Source of the DNA: Alopecurus myosuroides
Lineage: Eukaryota; Streptophyta; Magnoliopsida; Poales; Poaceae
Direction: 5' to 3'
DNA: 64,000 nt
Assembly (NCBI GenBank): GCA_028641055.1
Contig: CM054061.1
Span: 54,974,081-55,038,080 of the forward strand
Made by a program: the position numbers and the translations under genes. Under the pieces are notes generated by a model, which was not told where the DNA came from, searched no databases, and saw only the letters and a program-made list of their open reading frames with translations. Below are positions 10,917 to 22,115 of the stretch, one piece after another. Numbering within the stretch: position 1 is the stretch's first letter; each line of letters opens with the position of its first letter.

Positions 10917-12505
10917 TGATGGCGTGTAGTTGACGCCCTCGTTAGTAAACCCCGAGAGAAAGGTTGTGAGGAGTGTAGCAGCAAGTTTCCCTAAAAAAAA
11001 CTAAGGTTGAATCAACCAGTAGGAGGACAAGCAATCTCTGAAGGTTGATGCAGCTGAGGTGGCAGGGCGCACTACCGGTTCAGCAGCAACGTGGAACCTA
11101 CAGAACACAATCAAATCACTTTGTCCCAACGAAGCAGTGAGGTTGTCAATCTCACCGGTTTTGCTGAACACAAAGAGGTTAAAGATATGGTGTGGAAAAC
11201 ATTAGGAAAACCGTAGGAACAGTATGAAAGCAGTAGGTGTTTTATCAGTATGAGGAACATGGACCGGGGTCCCCAGTTCACTAGTGGTGTCTCTTTGTGA
11301 AAGATAAATAACGTGTGTGGTGAACAAATTACAGTTGGGCAATTGATAAAAATGAAGGCTGCACCGTAGTGCATATGCAAGACATGAAGATTACTATGTG
11401 ATTCATGCTGGCATTACAACAAAAATCATAGACCGTAATCCAACTAAATCTATGACTAATAATCCACCCTCTGAATATCATCCGAACAAACGTTGGGTAT
11501 TAAGTTTCAAGCAACAGATAATTGCATTAAGAAAAGTGTGTATTGTAAACAATAACATCATCCTTAGACAAAGCATTGTTGTTTTCTCCCTAATGTCAAC
11601 AACACATCCTGCATCTGTCACGTTTATGTCACTCGAGCACAAATGCAAAGGAGGCATGAACCCACTATCAAGCATAAATACTCTCTCTTGGAGTCACTAG
11701 CATCTACTTGGCCAGAGCATCTACTAATAATGAGATCATGCAAGATCATAAATAACATATGCATGAAGATAATATGATAGATTGATAATCAGAAGACATA
11801 GCATTCAACATTCATCGGATCCCAGCAAACACAACATGTAGCATTACATAAAGATGATATTGATCATGTGAGGCAGCTCAAAAGATCTAAATATGAGGTA
11901 CAAAGTGGAGAGAACAACCATCTAGCTACTGCTATGGACCCGCCAGGGACGAACTACTCACGCATCACTTCGGAGGAGGGCATGGTGGTGTAGACCCCTC
12001 CGATGATGAATTCCCTTCCCGCCAGGGTGCCGGGGAGAGCTCCAGAACCCTCCCAATCTCGGGACGATGATGACGGCGTTCTCAGGTGGTTTTTGGGACG
12101 AAGTGGAATATATTTAGGGTTTACGTCTAGGGAGGTATAAATAAGCGAAAGGGCAAAGGCGGTGGAGGTCGGGGGCCCCACACCACCGCATGGCGCGGCC
12201 AGGGGCGCGCCGCCCTATGGTGTGGGTCCCCCTGAGCCCCCCTCCGGGTCTCTTCGGTACTCCATGGAACCTTCGGAAATTCTAAGACTTCCGAGCTTCG
12301 AATTTTCCAATTTCGAGAATATTTCCACAACAACTTTTGTGAAACTAAAAACAGCAGAAAACAAGGAACTGGCTCTGTGGCATCTTGTCAATAGGTTAGT
12401 CCGGAAAATTGATAAAAATGACATAAAGTGTATAGAAAACATGTGGGAAACAATAAGAAAACGGCATGGAACATCGGAAATTAAGAATACGTTTATGACG
12501 TATCA
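10917..12505 (-). mobile_element. 3' LTR of Athila-A
   Basis: Plus-strand edges are TGATGGCGTGTAGTTG (left) and ATGACGTATCA (right). On the minus strand it begins TGATACGTCATAAACGTA. Immediately to its right, on the minus strand, is the polypurine context GCTTGGGGATGT, so this is the 3' LTR. It is collinear with 40085-41629 and with the split solo LTR 15207-38551. Short ORFs within it are not genes. Confidence 0.9.
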
Positions 12506-15201
12506 ACATCCCCAAGCTTAGTTCAACCCGTCCTCGAGTAGGTAAACGATAAAAGCACATAATTTCTGAGGTGACATGCAACTAACATAACTTGATCATC
12601 AATAATGTAAAAGCATAAGTAAGCTGAGATCATAGAACTTCAACACAAGCATGATAAATAGAATTTTAATAATAAAGCATAGAAATCACCTTGCATCATG
12701 AGAAGTAACAGAAATAAAAGATCATGAATAACAATGTAACGAAATATATATGTTTGTTTCAAGTATAAAGAAAGCATGGCAAAGTGATATTTTGCAAGTC
12801 CTTAAGAGTGGGGAAAAACATAAATGCCAGGACACCTTCAAAGTTCATGAGGAAGACTAGAACAAATAATTAGAGAACAAGCAATAACACATCATTAATC
12901 AATTAATAATGTTTCTGGGACAAATGCACATAAAAATCAGAATGGAAACTATGCTCTCTCAATTGTGCATAAAGTTAGAAGATGGAGACTCGACATAAAA
13001 GTAAAAGAAAGGCCGTTCGCAGAGGGAAGCATGGATCAGTCATGTGCTAGAGCTTTTATTCTATTAAACAGAGGTATAAAAAGTTTGACACTCCTCCCAT
13101 ACATCTTACACAGACCATGGCTAACCGAATCCTCGGATGTCTGCCAACAATCACATATCGTGGAGGAGTGTCTATATTTTGGGAGGTGTATGCTAATGTC
13201 AACGAATGGTAAACAGAAAATATAGTACGTCACAAGGCAACTAGACTTCACAAGTGCGGCTCCCATATGAAGGACGCAACTGGTGTAGAAGGTCATCCCT
13301 CTTTCTCTTTTGTTTACACAATTATGCTTTGAGTGATAACTCACGGGAAAAAATAGTGAAGAGAATGTGTTTGTATTAATTTGGAACTAGGCACCCCGCT
13401 ACCAGCTCTTCTATCAATTGGATAAGAGGATGAAGCCACTAGTCTAGGGTGTTAAATAAAATCAACAAGTGAGATAAATATTCTCTATTTACGTCCTCAT
13501 GTGCAAAAACAGGAGCACAAAACAAGAGTAATTTTGAAAGTTTTAAAGGTAGCACATGAGAAATTTACTTGGAGTGGCGGTTAATTATCACATGTAGGTA
13601 GGTATGGTGTACATAATGGGAAAACTTTGGTTTTGGGGGGTTGGATTGCACGTGCAGAGCTCATACTCAGTACAGGTGGAGGCTAGCCAAAGACTGGGAG
13701 CGACAAATCAAGAGAGCAATAATGGCCATAATCATGCATAGCGACATAAACATCATTAATCAAAGCATAAGTGGTACCACAAGTTCAAAAACTAAATGAT
13801 CATAGAGGATATTAGTGGCTGGTTCATAGTCATAAACATGGTGTGAGCATGCGCCAAGTCAACCAAATAAAACATTCAAAGGAGAACACCACAAATTTAT
13901 GTTTCAATATGACAAGAACAACTCATAATTCTTTCACTGGAACATTAAAAACTCTCAGATATTTGAGGCTAATCATGCTACTCAATAACCACAAGGCTTT
14001 AGAAATAAAATAACATCTAGGATGATATGAAATTTTTTAGCCACGGTCTATACAAGCTTCTACTTGCACCGTTAAAAATTCTACCTCAAGAAGCAGTTTC
14101 TTTTCCCAACAAGTACCATACAAGACATGCTTTAACAAAAATTATCTACATGCTACAGAAAGCAAACATGAGAGTACTCACATAACACAACTAAAAATAA
14201 CAGCTCTGAATAAGAGATGCAATGAAAACAAGAGCTAAACAGGAATTTTTGCAGTAACTAGAAGAAAAACTAAGAATACTAGCATAGCAAGTATTCAAAC
14301 AAAAAAGCGGAGCGTGTCTCTCTCCCAAACAAAGAATGCTAGGGTCCAATGATGTTATTGCAGCAAGGAAAACAAAATAAAACAAAGGAAAACAAAAAAA
14401 AAATATAAAAAAACAGACGCTCCAAGTAAACTTCATATGATGTGACCGAATAAAAATATAGTTTCACGAGAAGTGACCTGCTAAATAGTTGATGAAGAAA
14501 GGGATGCCTTGGGAATCCCGAAGATTATATGCTTGAGTATTCTAATAATATGCTTGGATGAACCACGGGGGCATCCCCAAGCTTTGACCTTGCACTCTTC
14601 TTGATCACATATATCACCTCTTCTCTTGACCCTTGAAAACTTCCTTCACACCACACTCAAACAGTAATTCACATTAGAGGGTTAGTGCAACAATTAAAAA
14701 TCCATTGGTTATGTATGGCACAAGTTCTATTGATACTTTAAAACATTAGATACAGTCACTGATGTTTTGTGAAGCAAAGAAATCCACTTGACATCGTAAA
14801 AGAGGAAATCCACTTGACATCGTAAAAGAGGAAATCCACTTGACATCGTAAAATGGCAGAATCTGTCAAAACCAGAACAGTTTGTAAAGACGAATTTGTT
14901 CGAGGCACTTACGTTGCTCAAATCGAAAAACTTAAAGAACGGAAAAGTTGCGGAATTAGTCGAGGAATAAGAACAAGAAATTTCAAATCATTTCTATTTT
15001 TCTGTGAATTATACGATTTTTTACGGTGGACAACATAAATCTGTTTCCTGCGCAGGAATCGAAAAACCAACTCCAACTCTCGTCAGAAACCTTACTTGGA
15101 AGTCCTAAAACATGAAAATAAAGATACAAAGGATTTACCACAGAAGTATACAACCCCTTGACTCAAAGAAAACAGAGAAAAAAACAAAAAAAAAACCATG
15201 G
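12506..15201 (-). other. Athila-A internal region, 3' part, non-coding
   Basis: A 2.7-kb, A-rich stretch without convincing coding content on either strand. It contains CTCGAGTAGGTAAACGA next to the LTR (the reverse of the CTCGAGGACGAGC leader to the polypurine tract) and GGGGCATCCCCAAGCTTTG near 14567. Both recur in grass Athila-type internal regions. Pol coding sequence that should lie here in an autonomous element is absent. Confidence 0.75.
14780..14856. repeat. 26-bp tandem repeat, 2.9 units
   Basis: The units AAATCCACTTGACATCGTAA-AAGAGG lie at 14780-14805 and 14806-14831, with a slightly changed third copy to 14856. The identical units indicate a recent slippage event inside the Athila-A internal region. 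Confidence 0.93.
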
Positions 15202-15206
15202 GTTAT
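15202..15206. repeat. Target duplication GTTAT, left copy
   Basis: GTTAT here pairs with GTTAT at 38552-38556, bounding the split solo LTR inserted in Athila-A. Confidence 0.9.
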
Positions 15207-15511
15207 TGATACGTCATAAACGTATCCCTAATTTCTGATGTTCCATGTTTGTTTTCATCTTATTCCCCACATGTTTGATATACAATTTATGTCATTTTTA
15301 TAGATTTTCTAGACTAACCTATTGACAAGTTGCCACAGAGCCAGTTCCCTGTTTTTTTCTTCAGAAAAGTTGTTCTCGATATATTCTCGGAATTGGAAAA
15401 TTTGAAGCCCGGAAGTCTTAGAAATTCCGAAGGTTCCACTGAGTCACGAAGAGACCCGGAGGGGGGCCTCAAAGGGCCCACACCATAGGGTGGCACGGTC
15501 TCCCCTTGGCC

Positions 15512-15516
15512 GCACC
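15512..15516. repeat. Target duplication GCACC, left copy (Angela-like Copia)
   Basis: GCACC here pairs with GCGCC at 37276-37280, one transition apart. Confidence 0.75.
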
Positions 15517-16692
15517 TGAAGGATTCGTTGCACAGAAAACAAAAAAATTCCTACGCGAGAGACACCCGAAAGGCCAAGATCTAATCTAGGAGATGAAGTG
15601 CAACGGGCATAGAGAGAGTCTAACAAGAACATACCCTCGAAGACACAAAGTGTTACGAGATCAAATCTCGTTGTTGGCATAGTCGTACTCACACCGATCC
15701 TGAGAGCGAGAAGATGTGCACCACCATCCGGTGGTGCCTCTGTGATCGGTCACACGTAAGGTTGATGACGACCTCCGTTCCCTCGATCCAGCGGTGAGGC
15801 GGAAATAGAGCATCCCTCGGAACTCCAGCAGCACGACGGCGTGGTGGTGAAGAAGAATCCCACGGTCAGGGCTTCGCCAAGCCGGAGACCATGGAATTGA
15901 GCGGCGGGTGGAGTGGAAGGGAGGTGAGACAAATGTGTAGAGAAGAGGAGCTCTCACCCTTCTTTTATAGGGGAGGGGGAGGCATCCCAAGAGGGGGTGC
16001 GGCCAGCCATGGTGGTGCCCCCATCTCTTCCCTCTTCATGTGAGTGGAAGCTCCACTCACACCCACTCATGCTCCCATTATTTCCCACTTGGAAAATCCA
16101 AAGGTTTTCCTTTAATAAATAAATAAAACATTTTTATTTCTTTATTTATATTTGTTAATTCCATTAACAAACATTGCATATAGAACCTCGAATCATTTGT
16201 TAATTCTATTAACAACCATTCGACGAAAACCCCCTTGAACTATTTCAATTTTCCTTGAAACAATTTCGGTGCTGCCCAAAACATTCTTCGTTATTCCGTA
16301 TCCTCTCAAATGCGTCATTGAACCTTAAGTGTGTCACCCTACGGTTCGTAAATAAGATAGACATGATCCAGACTCCTCTCCGATCAATAATCAACAACGG
16401 GATCTGGAGATCCGTGATGACTCCTATATATTCAACGATGACTTTCGTGTTCGTGTGAACCATCAACGTCGTAACTATTTCCTTTGTCTCGCGATATTTT
16501 ACTTGTCCGAGATCCGATCATTGGTATCAACCATATCTTGTTCAATCTCGTTACCAACAAGTACTCTTTTCTCGTTTCCGTAATATGACATCCTTGTGAC
16601 CTAGTCACGTGCTTGTAAGCGGTGTCGATGTGATATCACCAAGAGGGCCCAGAGTATATCTCTCCGTCATTTGGATGGAAAAATCCCACTCT
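15517..16692 (-). mobile_element. Truncated 3' LTR of the Angela-like Copia
   Basis: It is collinear with 19637-20136 plus 36126-36802 at high identity, starting TGAAGGATTCGTTGCACAG at the left. Similarity stops sharply at 16692 after AAATCCCACTCT, where the intact copy continues for another roughly 470 bp. The lost part is the U3 start with the LTR edge. Confidence 0.88.
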
Positions 16693-19616
16693 ATTTTCAC
16701 TGTAAAAGTGGTTATCCTTAATGTATAAACTACAAAATTATATTGGCAATTTTATTAATCTTACCATGTCCAACAAGGTTTGATTTTTATTTTTTGAATA
16801 CTCCAAACTAATGTGAGGTATTTGAGAAGTATAAGTTGTAGAACAATTCTGTAACTTCTCAGATGTTTTGCTAAACTTGTAACTCAAACTTTATCCTTTA
16901 TGATCCAATCATAAATGATTATCTTGTTACATTGATTTTTACTTCATATTAACAACCATTTAAACCAATTCAAAAAGTTAAACTCTGTTCTCTTTAAATA
17001 GATATACTCACATATCTACTCAAATCATCGACATAATTTTATAAAGGAAAATTTAATCCACCATACATGACTACACATAATGGACTATATACATCAACAT
17101 GTACAATCTCCATTAAATTTAGTCGTCCATTCTACTTTGGCCTATGAACGGAATTCTTAGTCATATTTTGGAAGAGGTCTTACGAGCGTAAATTTATTCA
17201 ACACAAAATGACTCTGGAAGTCCATCAATATGGAATTCCTTCATGTTTTCCTTTCCGATATGAACTAAAATGGTGGTGTCACAATTTAAGTGAAACTCTT
17301 TTATGTCTTGCAACGTTTAGCATTTAGTCTTATAGATTTTTACTTTACCAACATGATTTATATTAACATATCCATCAATTATGGAATATGGTCATAGTTT
17401 GAACAATCTCATTTGTTCTCACACAAGACCAGAACAAAATAACAACTTATTAAGTTCTTAAAATAAATCTTTAATGTTTGGTTCGATACGACAATGAACA
17501 TAATAACACTTTATCACTGTTCTCGTCATAATCGATTCCACATCTATTACTAGTTTCTTTTAGGCCCTTGTATTTCTTGCATTGCGTTGCTTTGTATGAA
17601 AACTCATACCAACCAATGTGGTATCAAAATACCCAAAAGTACATTTTTAACTAGTAATACATTTATAACTCGTATATCATGCATATACTCCTAAGCTGGA
17701 CTTTTCCAGTTATTTTCTTTTTCTGCCATATATCTTTTTGTAATTCTATTTTCAATATTCCCTTTCCTTTACAGAAGAATCATTCAACATCAAACAATGC
17801 TAGTCGTACTAGCACATTTTTCTTGGCGTGTTAGTCATATACTATCACCCATTGAGTCATACTTTAAGTTTGATTGTTCTACTAATATCACCATATTAAT
17901 AGTATTCTTCTAAATTCCACTCTTAGAAATCTCTAAGTAAGGTAAACGACTTTACCCATACTTTTAGTTCATCCCATCATAACAATTTTATGATTAAGCT
18001 ACTATAGCTCGAAAGAAGGAATTTAGAGTATAATTTTTAGCGCCCAACTTCTTGGAATATTCAAACGCCTAGAATCTTCAATCATTGCATATATTGAAAT
18101 AATATAAGCATACATTGTCACGCTAAATTATACTCGGTCATGTTGCTACAAATAAGTTTCTAAATATCAATATATCTTTCACTTGATTGTTTCTGAAAAC
18201 AACTCTTTTCAGTTCCTAAATCACCTTGATCAACAAAACATTCTTTTGAAGATAAAGTAATACGGAAGCAACCATGACTCTGGATTCTAAGTAGGAAATA
18301 TTTGCTCGCTAGATCAATCAATCATTAATCATATGGATCTAGGTAGGAAATACCGAAAAATATACAATAGGACTCAATTTTAAATTTCACTAATACGGTA
18401 CCAATCTTAAATGATTTTTACCAGATCATAACTGTTATATCTCAATTAACAATCTAAGTGTAAGGTAGTTATGTGGATGCCAATGAATACTACAATTTGT
18501 GCAAATTCACTTTGATTGGTTGTTCATGATAAATAAATTCAAGTTATTTCAAAATTATACCATGAACTCCCACTCATAAACAACATCCCTCTTAGTCGTG
18601 TTTAATGATTACACGAACCAAATTCACTACACCAAAACCGATCATCACGTGAGATGATGTAGCTTCAAAGGCGAACATCGACATGTTCATCATATCATCC
18701 ATATGACTCATGCTTTACCCTTCGGTTACGTGTTCCGAGGCCATGTCTGTACATGCTAGGCTCGCCAAGTAGAACTGTAGTATTTCTTGTGTTTCAAGGC
18801 CATGTCTGTACATGCTAGGCTTGAAAACACCGGTTGTATACGAACGTTTAGTCTATCACACCCAATCATCATGTGGTGTCTCAAAACGAAGAACTTTCTT
18901 AACGGTGCATACTAAGGAAGAACACATTATTATCTTGATATTAAGTGAGAGGGATCATCTCATAATGCTACCGTCGCTATCTAAGAAAAATAAGATGCAT
19001 AAAAAGGATTAACATAACATGTAAGGATAACGTGATATGATATGGTAATTCTTGCACTTGATATCCATCATGTGCATCATGGTATGATCTCCATCATTCC
19101 ACCGGCGTGGTACCAAGTTCCATGGCACCCCAATCTTGATTGTCCATCAATAATAAGACAACCATATGGATACCTTCCGGTATATCAATAATTTACAAAA
19201 TAGATCATCTCATAATCAAATTTGTAACATTGACCATATCACATCACATGCCCAGCAAAACCTAGTTAGACGCCTCTAATTTATTTTTGCATATTTTACA
19301 TGGCTTAGGGCTTTCGAGGATAGAACCGTTCATACCTACGAACATCAACCACAACGTTGATAAACACATTTTTAACAACCCTTCGTAGATTAGATATTAA
19401 CTATAGTAGGAGAAACAAACACCCGCAAGCCACTTATGCAATACAAGTTGCATGTCAATTGTGGAACAAGTCTCATGTATGTGGACATGTAAGGTTAGTC
19501 TGGGCCGCTTCATCGCACTATGCCACTAAGATCATAAAATAATCAAGAAGGTAATAACATGATCATCAACGCCCACATACACCTATGTGTTCTACCCGTA
19601 CAAATCATCTACGCAT
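16693..19616 (-). other. Decayed internal region of the Angela-like Copia
   Basis: An AT-rich stretch with no intact ORF. An integrase remnant is recognisable at about 16950-17200 on the minus strand. A 25-bp direct repeat (AGGCCATGTCTGTACATGC start) occurs near 18739 and 18798. Gag and protease, expected between 17.5 and 19.5 kb, are too eroded for me to place. Confidence 0.65.
16950..17200 (-). pseudogene. Copia integrase remnant
   Basis: Minus-strand translation gives NLMEIVHVDVYSPLCVV, then MYGGLNF and NYVDDLSRYVSIYLFKENRV. These correspond to the start of the Copia integrase core (the first catalytic Asp in the IxHxDV motif, and the DDxSRY block). Stops and indels break the frame. It lies in the correct order after the primer-binding site at 19.6 kb, and the RT and RNase H that should follow have been deleted. 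The identity of the domain is reasonably clear; boundaries are approximate. Confidence 0.7.
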
Positions 19617-19618
19617 AG

Positions 19619-19635
19619 ATCCGGCTCTGATACCA
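19619..19635 (-). other. Primer-binding site of the Angela-like Copia
   Basis: The minus strand reads TGGTATCAGAGCCGGAT next to the LTR end, a canonical Met-tRNA primer site. It fixes the element's orientation. Confidence 0.9.
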
Positions 19636-20131
19636 CTGAAGGGGTCGTTGCACAGGAAACAAAAAAATTCCTACGCGAGAGACACCCGAAAGGCCAAGAT
19701 CTAATCTAGGAGATGAAGTGCAACGGGCATAGAGAGAATCTAAGAAGAACATACCCTCCAAGACACAAAGCGTTACGAGATCAAATCTCGTTGTTGGTGT
19801 AGTTGTACTTACACCGATCCCGAGAGCGAGAAGATGTGCACCGCAATCCGGCAGTGCCTCTGTGATCGGTCACACGTACGGTTGATGACGACCTCCGTTC
19901 CCTTGATCCAGCGGGGAGGCGGAAATAGAGGATCCCTCGGAACTCCAGCAGCACGACGGCGTGGTGGTGAACAAGAATCCCACGGTCAGGGCTTCGCCAA
20001 GCCGGAGACCATGGAATTAAGCAGCGGGGTGGAGTGGAAGGGAGTTGGGACAAGTGTGTGGAGAAGAGGAGCTCTCACACTCCTTTTATAGGGGAGGGGG
20101 AGGCAGCCCAAGAGGGGGTGCGGCCAGCCAT

Positions 20132-20136
20132 GGTGG
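20132..20136. repeat. Target duplication GGTGG, left copy
   Basis: It pairs with GGTGG at 36121-36125. The empty-site sequence is visible in the other LTR of the host Copia near 16010. Confidence 0.95.
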
Positions 20137-21369
20137 TGTCACATCCCAATTTTGGAATACCTGTTAACACAGTTGTTTTGCTAATTGCTTTACTAATAAA
20201 CCTTGGTTGTGTTTGTTTGTGGTTGTTTAAGTGCAACCAAACAAACTAATTATATAAACTTACATGGCTAAGAAATTGAAAACAAAATATTCAACATATT
20301 GTTCCAATGATAAAAATATTCAACATATTGTTCCAATGACTTTGGCAATATTTTCTCAAGTAAATATTGATCAAAGAGTTTTACAAAACTATCTTATGAA
20401 TCCAATACTTGTTGAATATTATTCCAAGACCTAATTTAAGAAAGAAGAAACACTTAATAAATTTCCATAAAAAGATTATCAGAAAAAGAGGCATTCTTAA
20501 ATGCTTCACCAAAATCTTATCAAATGTTTTTCCAACCTTGCAAGATTAAAAACAAAGGTATTGGAGAGCATTGACTTGCTATCTCTAGTCACATAAATAT
20601 TTTGGCAAAGCATTGTTAAAGAAAAGCCAAGTGCCTTATTAAATAGAAATTCCAATATTTCCAGAAACAGAAAACTAAAACAAGTTACTATTGGAAACTT
20701 TCTTAAAATGGTTTGAAATTCATACCATTGCTTCCTTATATCAAATAAGGAACACACACAAGAGGAGACCAAAAATTGAATCCATTAAAGCCCTGAAAAC
20801 ATGAGTTTTCTCCACAGCAACAATTGGAATTTTGAACAAGTTTGTTCTACAAACTTTTTCAAAATGCCATGAAATAAATACCACATTATCTATATCATAA
20901 ATAAGGATGAAAACCAAAAGGGCACAAGTTTTTGAATTGTTTAAGTTGCCAAAAACCCCTGTTTTCTTGACAGCACCTTTTTGAATTTTGAACATGTTTG
21001 TTCTATGAAGTAACTCAAAATGACTTGAGTTTTCTACCACATAAGGAACACATCAAATAAGGAATGTGTGCCAAAAATTATCATTTTTGGAAGCTCCTAA
21101 GTAGTCTAATAAATTCAATGTCCATTTATGTAAGAATTCAAATTTGAACAACTTTGAATTACCAAGTTTATCCATTTGAGCCAATTTTCATATATGTTGT
21201 GCAACTCAACTAATTAGAATTTTGGGCAAAAGGATTTCAATTTATAACTTTGTTTGACTAGGGAAAACAACATTTTTCAGAGAGTACAGGGACCTATTTG
21301 TAATTATCCAGGGACCAAAATGAAATCTGAGTCATCTCCTACCTCTAGCCATGATGTAGATACAGAGGG

Positions 21370-22115
21370 CCTAGGCCATGGCTTCGACTAGAAGCAACTC
21401 GAGGAGGATAAGAGGCCCCCCATGTGGTATGTCTCCCACATGCCCCCTCTCTCTCCCCACTTGATTTCTCTCCTCTCTCTCTCAAGAAAATCCAAACCGA
21501 AACCCTAGCCTAGCTCGCCGTCGATTAGGCCGCTCCCGAGCTCGCCGCCGTTCGCCGGTGGTCTCTACCTCTTCGCCTCGTCGTTCTGGACCTCGGTGCA
21601 AAAGGGATTGAGGTGGGACGACGCGAGGAGCCCGCGCCATCCATCTCCTCCCTCGAGTCCGGCGGCAAATCAGCGTCGCCTCGCTCCTTCTTCGACCTCA
21701 CCGAGTGCTCCATGGCATCTAGGGTGAGTGTGCGATTCTCCACGGCCATTTTCCCCTCTCCCTAGGCCTCTACGTCATCACCGCGCCGTGCTCGCATCCG
21801 GCCGCCGCGCGCCTCCGTCGTCGTCCGTGTTCCGGCGTCTCCCTGGAAACGAAACCGGCCCCTTTTGGTTCCCCTCGTCGAGTACAACGCGTAGGTATCT
21901 TTTAATCGATGAACGGTGGCCGGAAACGCGAGATTAGAGCTCGCCGGAGACGTCCCGCCGGCGAGTGACGTCGTCTCGACGTCATGCTCGCGTCAGCCTT
22001 GCGTTGACCCCGCGCGCGTGGATTTGAACCGGCTGGTGGCCCCGCGCATCGCCTGCGTGGCAGCCCCGTGGCAGCCTGGCCCGCGCGTCAGCCTCAGCGG
22101 CTGGATCCCGCTGCG
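21370..22115 (+). promoter_or_regulatory. GC-rich, leader-like segment in the 5' LTR
   Basis: CT-rich sequence (CTCTCTCCCCACTTG, then CTCCTCTCTCTCTC) leads into AACCCTAGCCTAGCTCGCCG, which is typical of transcribed plant 5' leaders. It continues GC-rich to GCTGCGGTGAGTTCAG at about 22108, a strong splice-donor consensus, and then AT-rich intron-like sequence follows. The same segment recurs at about 31260-32005 in the 3' LTR. The transcription start and an exon/intron role are inferred. Confidence 0.45.

Noticed and set aside
20208..20247. Short hairpin GTTTGTTTGTGGTTG / CAACCAAACAAAC near the LTR start
   Set aside because: Imperfect and short. It could be chance in T/G-rich sequence, and the related solo LTR gives no support.
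20506..21040. Minus-strand ORFs of 88 and 99 codons, repeated at 30451-30874
   Set aside because: They are duplicated only because the LTR is duplicated. They are disrupted by single substitutions between copies and have no recognisable domain.
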